DNA from: Symbiodinium microadriaticum
Lineage: Eukaryota > Sar > Dinophyceae > Suessiales > Symbiodiniaceae
Assembly: GCA_001939145.1 (NCBI GenBank)
Contig: LSRX01000661.1
Location: 300,095-364,094, forward strand
Direction of reading: 5' to 3'
Length of the DNA: 64,000 nucleotides
Shown here: positions 21,439 to 30,923 of the stretch, piece after piece
How positions within the stretch are numbered: position 1 is the stretch's first letter
Layout of the letters: each line of letters starts with the position of its first letter
The notes under the pieces: model-generated
What the model was told of the DNA's origin: nothing
Seen by the model: only the letters and a program-made list of their open reading frames with translations
Database searches by the model: none
Made by a program: the position numbers and the translations under genes

Positions 21439-21966
21439 TTAGGGGTGGTGGAGTCCAAACCCACGAAAGTCTGCGAGCTGCCTCCGCCGCTGCCCAAGTG
21501 GCCAGAACCAAGCTGCAGAAAAGGGCCGCGGCGATCTGCAGCTGGCTGTGGCTGCCGTACCTACAGAAAGACAAGACAGAGCGGCTCTTCCTGGCCATGC
21601 CATGCCTGGCCTGTGTAGGGAACCCAGGTAGAAGCAGCAGGCGAGGCTCAGGGCCAAGGACGCGAGCCAGAGAACCCCCAAGCGCACAAACATCACGAGA
21701 AGTTCCGTGGAGCTCGAGCCGACTCGAGCCGATACAGCTGGGCGGAAAGCCTTCCCTGAACTTCCTCGCTCTGTTGAAGTAAGCTGGACAAAAAGCCCAG
21801 GGCCCTTGCCCACGGAGACTGAAAACGCATCAGGCGACAGGCACCTTGCCCAAATCGGATCATTTGTCGACTTCAGATCGCCTGGCGACCCGAACCACTC
21901 AGTCCAGGAGCCTTCTCGCACGGCTGCCACTGAAAACCTGGTGTCATCGGAAGGTCCGTGATGCAC
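21439..21966 (-). CDS. Hypothetical exon with one membrane helix
   Basis: Open frame of 175 codons, opening at a GTG, so probably an internal exon. A clear hydrophobic helix follows about residue 90 (MFVRLGVLWLASLALSLACC). The preceding region is Ser/Gly-rich and protein-like (REGSWTEWFGSPGDLKSTND). No family is recognised. The plus strand at 21707-21961 is also open and weakly protein-like. Confidence 0.35.
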   Translation of the reverse strand: MHHGPSDDTRFSVAAVREGSWTEWFGSPGDLKSTNDPIWARCLSPDAFSVSVGKGPGLFVQLTSTERGSSGKAFRPAVSARVGSSSTELLVMFVRLGVLWLASLALSLACCFYLGSLHRPGMAWPGRAALSCLSVGTAATASCRSPRPFSAAWFWPLGQRRRQLADFRGFGLHHP

Positions 21967-22010
21967 CAGAGTTCGATCTTACTTCAGAGAGACGGTGAAG
22001 TCACTGTGCC

Positions 22011-22900
22011 TTGAAGCTGCACTTCCATCTTCTTCAGGCAACACCTGCGTGCACGAGGCTCTCGCAGTTGACAGCCGAGTCCCTGCATGCAATATGCAGC
22101 ATGCATACACAGAGGGTCTCTCCATGCCAACTCAGCGGGCCCTTACAAGCTGCACCTGAACCAAACTCATCCTGTCAATCTGGGACTCGCTCAAGGCATC
22201 CTGCAAGACCGACAGACGAAAAGCCGCGCAAGAGGAACGTTGCAAATCCAAGTCTCCTGAAGCTTCCCTGGTTCAGGAATGAGGGGCTGCCTAGCCTCCA
22301 CGAACTCACACGACGAATCGAGAGTGCAGGAAACCTGCACACACCGTGGCCTCAGATCGCGACTTCATCTCCTCCTTGCGAGCCGCTCTACTTGTAGGCT
22401 TACCGTCGAGGAAGGGTCCCGAAACGCTGGCGCTGGCCTCTGCGCTGCCTTCATTTTCCAGCTGCCACTCATCCCCGCGCCCTTCAGGCTCCGGTTCGGT
22501 GGCTGGCTGCTCTAAGGCGCCACCTCGGCTTCAGTCTGCCGACAGCACGAGTCACAGCTCTGACAGTTGAGGTCTGAACAGGAGATGGCTCGCGCAGGCA
22601 TGGGGACCTAATAGAAAGCTCGGCTGGAACCCATTGAGCCGCAACAGCCAGGGAGCCAGCGAGCGAGCGATTTTTAAAATGCAAGGCAAGGCTCAAAAGC
22701 GCTACCACAGAGCCCCTCTCCGCTCCCTGGGAGCGGAAGATTCAGATGCCCCCTTGTGGCCCCTTCTGTTTGCTCGCCAGGGCTTCTTCTGTGCACTGGT
22801 CTCCCTGAACTTGCATCCCGCACCTCTGCTAAGAAAGCTGCAGAGTCTGGTCACATCCACTTCGGGATGTCTCCAGGGAGTTTTAGTGGGTTTCAGCCGG
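22011..22900. other. No supported gene
   Basis: Several overlapping frames of low protein quality. The 206-codon plus-strand frame starting at 22634 is judged a shadow, because it overlaps the minus-strand genes at 22904-24103. Confidence 0.35.
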
Positions 22901-22903
22901 GTT

Positions 22904-23143
22904 TCATGTTGTGCCGACAGGGAAGACCCTGCACATAGCATTGGCTACCTCATCGAGCCCTGGCAAAGAGTACTTCGAGCTTGCCGCGTCATCCCACGTT
23001 GCGAATGTCGTCACGAGATTCTTCCGCCGGGGTGTCGTTCGCCTCTCGAAGATAGGCTGATCGCCTTTGTCGTCGACGCAAAGCATCGCAAAGCCCACCG
23101 AGAGCAAGTCACTCGTCCAGCAACAAGCAAAGAGCACGTCCAT
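22904..23143 (-). CDS. Small hypothetical ORF, 79 codons
   Basis: ATG at 23141-23143, only 12 nt after the stop of the Gln-rich gene on the same strand. The product is protein-like (SVGFAMLCVDDKGDQPIFER, then FATWDDAASSKYSLPGLDEV). No domain is recognised. It could be a separate gene or an alternative last exon. Confidence 0.4.
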   Translation of the reverse strand: MDVLFACCWTSDLLSVGFAMLCVDDKGDQPIFERRTTPRRKNLVTTFATWDDAASSKYSLPGLDEVANAMCRVFPVGTT

Positions 23144-23155
23144 GTTCCTAGTTGC

Positions 23156-24103
23156 TCAGAGTGTCGGCCCAGTATCCCCTTCGACAGATTCCGGAGCTGC
23201 AGTTCGACTAATTGTATCTGCCACGGGTGGACGCTGTTCCTCCCCCAACTCTGACGGGCTCTTGTGCTCCTGAGGCTGCGCATGCCGGGGCTGCTGCTCG
23301 CCTTGTCCAGACAGCTGGGACTCCTGCGACTGTGCCGCTGCTAGCTGCTCGTCTGATTGGTCCTGGTGCAGCTGCTCTTCCTGCGATCTCTGCGCGGGCG
23401 GTTCCTTCTGTGCTTGCTGCGCCGCCTCCTGCGGCTGCCGATGTGGCGATTGAGATGTTGGCTTCGGCCGTGGGTCGGGCGGCGGCTGCTGCGGCTGCGG
23501 CTGCTGTGGGGTCTGTTGCTGCAGCTGTGGCGGCTGCTGTGGATTCCGCGCGGGCAGCTGCTGCTTCTGCTGCTGCTGCTGCGGCTGCTGCTGTGGCGGC
23601 TGCTGTGGAAGTTGCGGGGGCGCCTGCTGCTGCTGCGGCGACTGTGCCGAGGACACACCGGGAAGCGCACGGCAGGGTGCCAGCTTGCGAATCACCTCTG
23701 CATGATCTGCCTCAAGCTTTCGCAAACGTGCCTGCGCTTCGGGTTGCTTGCTGAGGAAGGGTCCGAAGTCCCTGGCGAATGCGGCACATGCCTTGAGAGC
23801 TGCCTCTGCTGCGAGGGAGGTTTGGCACAAGTGCCTATGCTCTGCAGCATCCAGCACGCTGTTCAGCGGACGGTCCATGACACTCATCAGATCGATTTCA
23901 GCTTGGTGCTTCTTCATGATCTCTGCGCATCGGTTCGACTCGTGATCGAGTAGCTGAATGCGTCTCTCCTCGTGTCCTAGATGCTCCAGCAAAACATTCA
24001 GCAAGTGGCTGTCAAACTGCACTGCCTTGGAGCTGAGATCGTCGGAAGCCCCAGACAGAGCCCGGACTGCTAGCACCTCTGTCTCAGCAGCAGCTTCTTT
24101 CAC
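23156..24103 (-). CDS. Coiled-coil, Gln/Pro-rich protein, last exon
   Basis: 315 open codons. Residues about 1-150 are helical and charged, with heptad-like Leu spacing (HLLNVLLEHLGHEERRIQLL). Residues 155-250 are dominated by Gln, Pro and Ala. The tail is acidic and ends in a stop at 23156. The frame opens at GTG right after an AG acceptor (GTGAAAG), so this is an internal/last exon and not a start. A coiled-coil exon at about 24290-24590 on the same strand probably precedes it, with perhaps a tiny exon near 24150-24210 (RKERAAAEKA). The function is unknown; the composition suits a scaffold or structural protein. Confidence 0.65.
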   Translation of the reverse strand: MKEAAAETEVLAVRALSGASDDLSSKAVQFDSHLLNVLLEHLGHEERRIQLLDHESNRCAEIMKKHQAEIDLMSVMDRPLNSVLDAAEHRHLCQTSLAAEAALKACAAFARDFGPFLSKQPEAQARLRKLEADHAEVIRKLAPCRALPGVSSAQSPQQQQAPPQLPQQPPQQQPQQQQQKQQLPARNPQQPPQLQQQTPQQPQPQQPPPDPRPKPTSQSPHRQPQEAAQQAQKEPPAQRSQEEQLHQDQSDEQLAAAQSQESQLSGQGEQQPRHAQPQEHKSPSELGEEQRPPVADTISRTAAPESVEGDTGPTL

Positions 24104-24289
24104 CTTTCACGGTTGAACACGTGTTGCGCCAAGACTTCGCAACAACAAAGCAGTGCAGCAACCAGGCCTTCTCTGCAGCTGCCCGCTCCTTCCTGGCAGC
24201 TAGGCCTTGCTCCTGAAGGAAGCACAGTCGTTACAACCGCCTGAGACGAGGGGAAGAAGAGAACAGAAGACAATCCCTCCTCCCGTCCC

Positions 24290-24590
24290 TGCGCCGGCAC
24301 TCCTCGATCTCCTTGAGGTTCTTACGAAAAGTGGCTTCCACGTCTTCGACAGCTCGGCGATGACCATCTTTTTGCGCAAGCCAATTCCGTTGTCCTTCAC
24401 GCGCAGCATGGAGCTTTTCGTCGACATTGTGCAGCTGCTGTCGAAGTTGTAGCTTCTTGGTCTCCAGAGACTCAATCTGTGCATCTGAACTTGCCCGCTT
24501 CTCATCGACCACGGCGAGGTCTTTAGCAAGAGCATCGTGCGCCTCCCGAAGTTCTTGCTGCAATCGCTGCTGCCGTTGCCCAACACCTGT
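24290..24590 (-). CDS. Coiled-coil exon upstream of the Gln-rich exon
   Basis: The frame reads as a continuous charged helix: REAHDALAKDLAVVDEKRAS, IESLETKKLQLRQQLHNVDE and AVEDVEATFRKNLKEIEECR. The first codons seen are preceded by CGGCAGCAGCGATTGCAG in frame. A possible short first exon with an ATG lies near 24685 after a TTACAG acceptor. The donor at the 3' end is unresolved (AGG-GAC region near 24288, possibly a GA donor). Confidence 0.6.
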
Positions 24591-24699
24591 TCCACTCTGC
24601 GGGCATTCACCGACGGTCTGAGTTTAGACAGACTTTCACGATGCACTCCCGCTCAGCACCTTCTCCTTGACTGAAGGAGCTGGCATAGACCTGTAAGGA

Positions 24700-25535
24700 A
24701 GATTGAGGAAGGTAGACTGCATCAAAGTGGCTTTAGGCTGCTACATACTTTCCCTTGCCGCACTGGGTTTTACTACTTCGGACGCTGTACCAGCAATGGT
24801 CACCGGCTAGTTGGGAGAGTGACATCTTTGCTTGTCTTTTTGGTTGGAAAGTCATCATATTGCACAAGCTGCATAGTTGGCAGCGAATTCACTGACATGA
24901 CCATGAAGCCGCATTTTTTGGGACATGCCACGTGTTGGAAGGAAAACAGCCACTTTGATGGCTACTGGTAGCTACAGGCCAGAACTGTACAGAACGGCAT
25001 GGCGAGTCATCATCCTCCACGGGAACATAGGAATGGGCAGTCCCCGAGCACGGCGGTGCTGTACCTCTGCCTGGTCTCCTCTTTTACGATCCCTCTTAAA
25101 TTTCTTAAACGGACTCCGCCAGGAACCTGGCCGAGTTCTCGTACTCCTCGCTTACTGCCACTCTTTAGCCATAGACACTGCCATCTGAACACAGAGGCAA
25201 CTTGTTGGCTTTGCACCACACAGAAGCCGTGACTGGTCAAGCGTTCGCAGATTGAACTTGGACAAGCCTTTGGACCTGCACTTTTGTCAGAGGACGGCTG
25301 AAACTAGGCCGACCCCCACGCCTCCCCAGAGCACCGGGCGAGTTGCCAAGTTTGCACAGGCAACCGAGTCGAGAGAGGAGAAGGCAGCGACAGCTGTCGC
25401 GTGTAGTGTTCCGTGCATGGGTAGAGCCTAGCCCCCGCAAACCGGCACCACCAAGTTCACCAACATGCTGAGTATTCCAGCCGCTGAGGTGTCCTTGCGA
25501 GCTCGTGCATGGCCCAGTCGGGCTCGGCGTGTACG
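24700..25535. other. No supported gene
   Basis: Short competing frames on both strands; nothing recognisable. Confidence 0.4.
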
Positions 25536-25539
25536 CCCC

Positions 25540-25609
25540 CCAGGCGCACTCTCTATCACTGGAATACGTCGCTACAGCGACGTATTGCAGTGATAGAGAG
25601 TGCGCCTGG
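25540..25609. repeat. Near-perfect 34-bp inverted repeat (hairpin)
   Basis: Left arm 25540-25573 and right arm 25576-25609 are complementary except for one position (G25562 opposite G25587), with only two bases (AC) between them. The inner part reads AATACGTCGCT / AGCGACGTATT. Confidence 0.95.
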
Positions 25610-25767
25610 AGTCACATGTCCCAGTCACTTTCACCGATACCCCACGCCGCGAAGTGGGATGACAGAAATTCAGGGTTTGCAAATTGAGCTTGTGCCTTTG
25701 AGCTTAAGCCGCAAAATCCAGGTGTGAACTCTGGGCCCCATGTTGTCCACGATCATTTACGATCTAG

Positions 25768-25875
25768 ACCTTTGAGAAGACTTGGCAAAGGCTACTTACT
25801 ATCGAATGTCTCCCACTTCGACCTTTGAGAAGACTTGGAAAATGCTATCCTTATTATCGAATGTCTCCCACCTCC
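25768..25875 (+). repeat. Two-copy 53/55-bp tandem duplication
   Basis: ACCTTTGAGAAGACTTGG starts both copies (25768 and 25821), and both continue to ATCGAATGTCTCCCAC. They differ at a handful of positions in the middle. Confidence 0.9.
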
Positions 25876-26292
25876 AGTGCACACCGAACCGAAACTGCCC
25901 AACGGGCCTTGCTCGAAGCTTGAGTCTCTCTTCTTTCTCGGAATCCTTTGCCTCTGAAACCGAGCAAGCCCAGACCTGACACCTCGAGCAGTAAATGGCA
26001 ACTGGGTCCTTCCACGTTTGGATGACGGCTGGCTGAACATCTCTGCACCAAGGCCGCACCAAAAAACGTCGCTGGCCTCGATGTCGTGCAAGATGCTCTG
26101 AAGCTTCTGGCTACGTTCCTGCATAGACAGAACACCGAAGAAGCTGAATTGCGAGACCCTGTGCCACCCTGAATGCAGATTGGCATACACGCTGCAGATT
26201 TGCCAAATACAGCTCCCACCCCACTCCGCCCCCGAGCATGCCTGTGCACTCGCCGTGACCTGGGATTGTGCCTTTGCAGGCTCCGCTTTCAA
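25854..26292 (-). CDS. Hypothetical minus-strand exon
   Basis: Two overlapping open frames. The better stretch (about 25990-26130) reads RSQKLQSILHDIEASDVFW. No domain. The frame runs into the tandem duplication at its 3' end, so the exon must stop before it. Confidence 0.3.
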
Positions 26293-26299
26293 AATTAAG

Positions 26300-27450
26300 T
26301 GACACGCTCAATGGATCCCTTTGCCTCCAGCAGAGCTTGGTGGAGCGCCTGGAAGCGCAGGGAAGAGATCCTTCTTCGATTTCCGGAGGTTTTGAGCAGG
26401 ATGTGCGAGAGGTTGTTGTATGTGGCATGGGAAGATCGGGAGATCTTCAGGTGGAAGCGACACGACACTTTCTCGACGCTGGAACACTGGGGAGTGCCGA
26501 TGACTAAACTGCCAAGCCATTTCGAACCTGTCTAGTTCACCTCGGGTGCGCTGCTTCATGCCTAGTGGGGTCGATATGCCAGGAGCGTATCCAACTTCAG
26601 GATTCCAGGATGCTCTCCAATCTACTGTGTATGCAGCATATGCAGCTTCACGCAAATGCTAAAACGGTGTTTCGCATGGTTTCGCTGTCGACTGAACTGC
26701 AGCTGCATGCATTTCGCTTCCACGAACATGGCACGGGACAAGATGTCTCCGCATGCAGCGTGCAGCAGCTGACTCTCTCAGACTCGGCTTGGAATTGTTC
26801 AAGATTGTTCACCAACCGCGTGGTGGAGTCTGGTCAGATCTGGCAAGAGGTAGCGCTTTCGCGGCTGATGTCAGAAGCCGGATCTTATGAGCTGGTACGC
26901 TCAGGACTGAACAGATCCCTGTGTTCCTTTCCCTAGGAGGTGCGTGCTGTTGGAGCTTGCCCGTAAAAAAGAATACGAGGTTGTTGCACAGAAGAGAACG
27001 ACTGCAAGCAAACAGTCTGTCCGCAGACACTGTGTATAAGCCGTCCACGTCGCACAGACCTGCAGAGCATCTTCCACATTTTCGATGCTGGAAGCACAGC
27101 TGACGCAATCGCAGAGGCGCACCCAAGAGTTCTGCAGATGCACGAACACGTCGGGTGCACCTGGCGGCATGAGAGGCTACTAGCACCCGTGGGTGTGGGT
27201 GTGGATCGCTGTGACCTCTCCAGGTCGTTCGGGGCAGACCCCAATTGCTGCAACTCCTGACTGCTGGCTCGGCTTCGAGACTTGAGCCACGAAGCTCTAG
27301 GTCGCCAAGCCTTCGTTCGTTGCTCGGCCATCCTGTTCAGCTCAGACCGCTGGGCGAAGTCCGCCTCTGGGCAAACCAGGAGGTGAGCAGAAAGGTGCGC
27401 TCCAGTGCCCCCCTGGTGCTCCCGAAAGGTGCGCCCCCGTGACTTTTTCT
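26300..27450. other. Ambiguous open frames, no firm gene
   Basis: Both strands have frames of about 80-130 codons (for example 26565-26936 plus, 26933-27331 minus), none with a recognisable domain or clean splice edges. Confidence 0.3.
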
Positions 27451-27474
27451 GGTGCTCCCTGCCTCTGTCCGCCA

Positions 27475-27597
27475 GTCAACCTCCGCAGCCATAAAGGGCA
27501 AGGAGGCTTCGGATTTCCTAGAGCGCGTTGCAGACCTTCCCGGCGGAGAGCAGCTTTGCCGCGAAGTTGCTGTGCTGCTCGGTGCTCAGGTCACCCC
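27475..27597 (+). CDS. Possible plus-strand exon
   Basis: Between a CCGCCAG acceptor and a GCTCAG|GT donor the frame reads SAAIKGKEASDFLERVADLP, then EQLCREVAVLLGAQ, which is good protein. However, the minus strand over the same bases also reads well between splice-like sites (STEQHSNFAAKLLSAGK) and agrees with minus-strand exons to the right. Only one can be right. Confidence 0.35.
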
Positions 27598-27669
27598 GCT
27601 CACCTTCACACAGCCAAAGATGCAAGCGAGGCCTGGCCTTTGGGCAACGCTAGGCCTGGCGCGCCTGAG

Positions 27670-28553
27670 AGTAAGGTGACGAGTTCTTGGCCCAGTGCCG
27701 CATGATCGTCTGGGAGGACCTTGAGTCTAGTCACTAGCCGGAAGATTCTTTTTTTGCGATCTAAACGTCGCGTCGCTCTGAGCAGCTTGGCTCGAGCCAC
27801 CAAAAGGCGAAGGGATCTGCTGTCTGGCACGGCTGGCTGGCTACCTCACAAGGCATCCCGGCAGCGCAAAACTTACAAAAAAACCCTCCACGTCTGGTCC
27901 GAAAGCTAAGTTGATCACCAGTTTGCTGGCCGACGCTCTTCAGCAGCTCTTCAGCCTGGCGTTGAAGGTGTTCGGCGCGAGCTACGTCCAAGTAGCATGC
28001 TGAGGGATCCACGGCGTGGCATCGGAGCAGGGATTGCCAAAACCTGCCACGGCAGGGAGAGAAGTCGACACCCCCTGCATGCCTAAACGGCTGCCGACGG
28101 GTACCTAACTAGTAACTAGCCGGTATGACACATCTTTCGCCAAGCCGACATCGCTTGAGAGGCTCGCAGTGCCCAGTTGACGACACCATGCCTGGCTCTC
28201 TGCAGTCTTTGCAGAGCAAATCTTCCGCAAGGCATCCGTGGTCTGAGACCTGGCAGAGCTGATCCACGGCACCTCCGGCAGCTGCTGCTCGCCTCGGCTC
28301 AAGGCCGCAGGATGGCCGCAGGGCCCATTTTCACGGCCGGCCCTGTTCGAGGCTGCGGCGCTTGAGCCTCGAGCTGTTCATCCCCGTCAGAGCCGAGAAT
28401 CCGCTGCTTCACCTCAGCATGGCATGAGACAACGCATGGTAACGCAGCCTTGGGCCGCAAATCCTCACGGCATCTCGAGGCCTGCTCCTTCGCTGTGGCG
28501 ACCAGGGAACTGCTCTGCCTGAGGCCCAGCCACCCCTTGCCTCTAAGAGGCAT
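27670..28553 (-). CDS. Multi-exon hypothetical gene
   Basis: Several short protein-like stretches lie on the minus strand between splice-like edges: about 28340-28530 (SLVATAKEQASRCREDLRPK), 28140-28280 (TTDALRKICSAKTAESQAWC), 27915-28010 (DVARAEHLQRQAEELLKSVG, ending ACTG|GTGATC) and 27672-27722 (VLPDDHAALGQELVTLLS, ending at a GC donor). Charged helices dominate. No domain is recognised and the joins are not proven. The 28140-28280 piece has a rival frame that is Cys-rich. Confidence 0.4.
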
Positions 28554-28967
28554 GACCGAAGATCGAGCAGCTGATTTGCTACTGGACCCATTCCATGAGG
28601 TCCCGACTCGCGGACTTTGCCAAGAGCATCATTGAGCCACGGCATCAATCATGGCTCGGGCTGAAGATGATCTGACTGCGCAAGTGCATTCCACAGGCCA
28701 AGATATGTCGTGGGTATGCCACGTGTTCGTAGGCAAACCTTCTGACATGCAAGTGACATGTCGGACAGCTACAACTGCAACATTTTTCCTGACCTGCGGC
28801 CAGCATGCAGCGCCATGACACGACATTGCTGCGCAGCCAACTATTGCTCCAAGAGTCGCAATGCTTTTCTCCTGACAGTCTCAAAGCTCAGAAGAGGCCT
28901 GCCGGTTCGATTCAATCGATTCCTTCATGAACCTCAGGTGCATGACTCTGCATGGATGGTTTGCATC

Positions 28968-29115
28968 TGCAGATGACCCCCTCAGACCGGGACTGGGCAA
29001 GGACTTTCTCCGTTGGCTCTTCTTTTGCGAAAGACTTGGTGAAGGTTCTGAAAGGCTTCGCCAAAAGCTTGAGCGTGACGGAGGGGAATTCCTCCGAGAC
29101 ATGGCAAGACAGTAG
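28968..29115 (+). CDS. Hypothetical C-terminal exon
   Basis: After CATCTGCAG the frame reads GLGKDFLRWLFFCERLGEGS then RLRQKLERDGGEFLRDMARQ and stops at 29115. It is a plausible amphipathic helical tail. A second frame from the ATG at 28973 is also open. No family. Confidence 0.35.
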
Positions 29116-29138
29116 CAGGTCATGAGGCCTCGGGTTTA

Positions 29139-29388
29139 CTACGCTTCAGCTTCCTTGCAGTCCATCTGCAGAAGCTTGGCTACAGGATCACGCACGTTGA
29201 AGAAGACAAACCCGTAGGATTTCCACTTCTTGGCAACTTTCTGAAATGCGCGAGCATACCTGTCGAGGCAGACTGGTGACTTGTCGAAAATCTGCATGGC
29301 TTGGAAAGCGCTGGCGCACTTCTTCGCCTGGGTCTCGAAGGCTTCTGGGTCGAAGCACACAAAGACATTGCCCTCAACAAAGTAAAAG
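29139..29388 (-). CDS. Hypothetical protein, last exon
   Basis: Strong coding look: begins after CCTAG at 29389 with FYFVEGNVFVCFDPEAFETQ, continues through AKKCASAFQAMQIFDKSPVC and KVAKKWKSYGFVFFNVRDPV, and ends in a stop at 29139. Aromatic and charged residues alternate as in a folded alpha/beta domain, but I do not recognise the family. Upstream lies a TG/CA microsatellite (29397-29493), which would be intronic, then a likely small exon at 29527-29587. Confidence 0.65.
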
Positions 29389-29396
29389 CTAGGTAT

Positions 29397-29433
29397 GCGT
29401 GTGTGTGTGTGTGTGTGAGAGAGGGAGAATTCA

Positions 29434-29464
<31 letters not shown>

Positions 29465-29493
29465 ATTCATGTGTGTGTGTGTGTGTGTGTGCG
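29397..29493. repeat. (TG)n/(AG)n compound microsatellite
   Basis: Two or three blocks of GTGTGT with AGAGAG between them. The unit TGAGAGAGNGAGAATTCATG appears twice. It lies in the presumed intron upstream of the exon at 29139-29388. Confidence 0.95.
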
Positions 29494-29526
29494 TGCATGC
29501 ATGCGCAGTTCGGCAGTTGGTCAGGC

Positions 29527-29587
29527 CTTGGAACCTTTGCCAAAGACACTCGCGAGGTCGTCCATCGTCGCCTATTGATGCAAAGAT
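29527..29587 (-). CDS. Small exon, hypothetical
   Basis: Between GAGTCAG and a CCAAG|GC donor the frame reads IFASIGDDGRPRECLWQRFQ. Acceptor and donor both fit the local splice style. Its phase does not join directly to the neighbouring exons I drew, so one boundary or an extra exon is missing. Confidence 0.45.
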
Positions 29588-29715
29588 CTGACTCAGTTGG
29601 TAAGTGTGGAACGCTAAAGCACTGAACGATCATGGAAGCCAAGTCCAAGGCCATCCCAAACAACGGCCTGGACGCCACATCCGCGACAGACGCATGATTG
29701 AATCTTGCGTCACTA

Positions 29716-29869
29716 GTCACCAGTCAAAATTCCGAGGGTCAGACAAATGCTCAGTCTTCAAGAACTCCTCGAGCATTTCCGTGCTTACTTGCCCGGAAGC
29801 GTCGAAGTGCTCCTGAACGATGTCGAAGCTAATCGCTGCTTTCTCGGAAAACTGTGACTCTCGGTGCAT
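29716..29869 (-). CDS. Small acidic ORF or exon
   Basis: From an ATG at 29867-29869 the frame reads ESQFSEKAAISFDIVQEHFD, then ASGQVSTEMLEEFLKTEHL, and ends ...NFDW with a stop at 29716-29718. A GT donor (CTG|GTGACT) overlaps the stop, so it may be spliced instead. The helix-DASG-helix layout loosely recalls half an EF-hand but lacks the acidic loop residues. Confidence 0.45.
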
Positions 29870-29944
29870 CCAAGCGGTTCCATCTCATTCACTCCGCGAT
29901 ACACCGCACCGAAGGGCCTGCTTCCAAAGCTGGAACGAGCACAT

Positions 29945-30217
29945 TCATAAGCAGTCAGATGCCCTTCCGTCGAATCCGGCCTTCCTCTTCCACCATCCGA
30001 CCAGAATAGGAATCTCATCCTGCACTTGAGATAGTCGCTGGTCCTCCCTGCTGCAGAGCAAACTGCAGCTGGCCTGCTGGCCCAGCCATCGCTGTGCCCC
30101 TTTACTGCTGCGGAATCCATCAAGTCCTGAGTGCATCACCGCAATCACAGACCTGTTAAGCGGCTGGAAGTTGGAACCAGACAAAGTCCTGTAGCATGGG
30201 TCCACCGGTGGCTGCAA
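29945..30217 (-). CDS. Hypothetical exon
   Basis: The frame reads KGAQRWLGQQASCSLLCSRE and DEIPILVGWWKRKAGFDG near its end. Protein-like over about 29960-30110. Probably part of the same minus-strand gene as the exons at 29139-29869. Confidence 0.4.
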   Translation of the reverse strand: MQPPVDPCYRTLSGSNFQPLNRSVIAVMHSGLDGFRSSKGAQRWLGQQASCSLLCSREDQRLSQVQDEIPILVGWWKRKAGFDGRASDCL

Positions 30218-30289
30218 ACATGGTTTCGGTCCACTTCCGGCTCCGGACAGCTTTGTCGAACGAAGCCTGCGTCTCCTCAGCTAATGCTC

Positions 30290-30740
30290 AGACGAGTAGG
30301 AATAGGACTAACAACGAAGAAGACGACGACAACCGAAGCCATGAAAAGAAAACGAAGGAGGACCACATAAGAGAAGGACGGGCCACGACCATGGCCACGG
30401 CCACAGCCGCGACCTCGAAGACCAACAACGACCACCACCAGCACCACCAGCACCACCAGCAACAGCACCGCCAGTAACAGCAACAATCATAACCGCGACC
30501 ATAATGCCGAGGAGAAGCGCGAGCACAAGCGCAACTGTAAACACAACCGTAGCCCAGACAACAGAACCAAATTACCCTAATGACGGCATGACCACAACCA
30601 TTAGACTACACAACCACAACCCAAGATCACAGTTCCCGCAAAAGGTACGACAGTACGACAACCAAAACCAAACCACTGCCCCTGCAACAACCAAAAGCAC
30701 CACAACTGCAGCGAAGAGGAGGACGACGAGCACAAACAAA
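30290..30740. repeat. AAC/ACC-rich low-complexity tract
   Basis: Strongly strand-asymmetric: A and C dominate the plus strand (GACCACCACCAGCACC, AACCACAACCC). Frames give Thr/Asn/His/Gln-rich or Val/Leu-rich products. Confidence 0.8.
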
Positions 30741-30923
30741 AAGCATCTCTGTCTCCTTTCAGGCAGCCCGGCAGCCCAGCTTCTTCAAGGTATTTTTGCT
30801 TCTACACATAAGTTTCAACAAAGCTGCGAAAACCTCCACTTGCGGAATATCCACCGCAGCCACCTCGTCGCTTCGCACGCGGACTGCTCGGAGCATCTCA
30901 GAGCAACCGCCTCTTGTATTCTC

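Noticed and set aside
22634..23254. 206-codon plus-strand ORF
   Set aside because: It lies over the tail of the Gln-rich minus-strand gene and the 22904-23143 ORF and has poor composition; judged a shadow.
23212..23953. Ala-rich and Leu/Arg-rich plus-strand ORFs
   Set aside because: They are antisense shadows of the Gln/Pro segment (CTG/GCG runs).
25540..25609. Rho-independent terminator or microRNA precursor
   Set aside because: There is no T run after the stem and the genome is eukaryotic; the 2-base loop is too short for a microRNA precursor.
28895..28925. tRNA B-box-like word GGTTCGATTC
   Set aside because: No matching A box, acceptor stem or anticodon arm could be folded around it.
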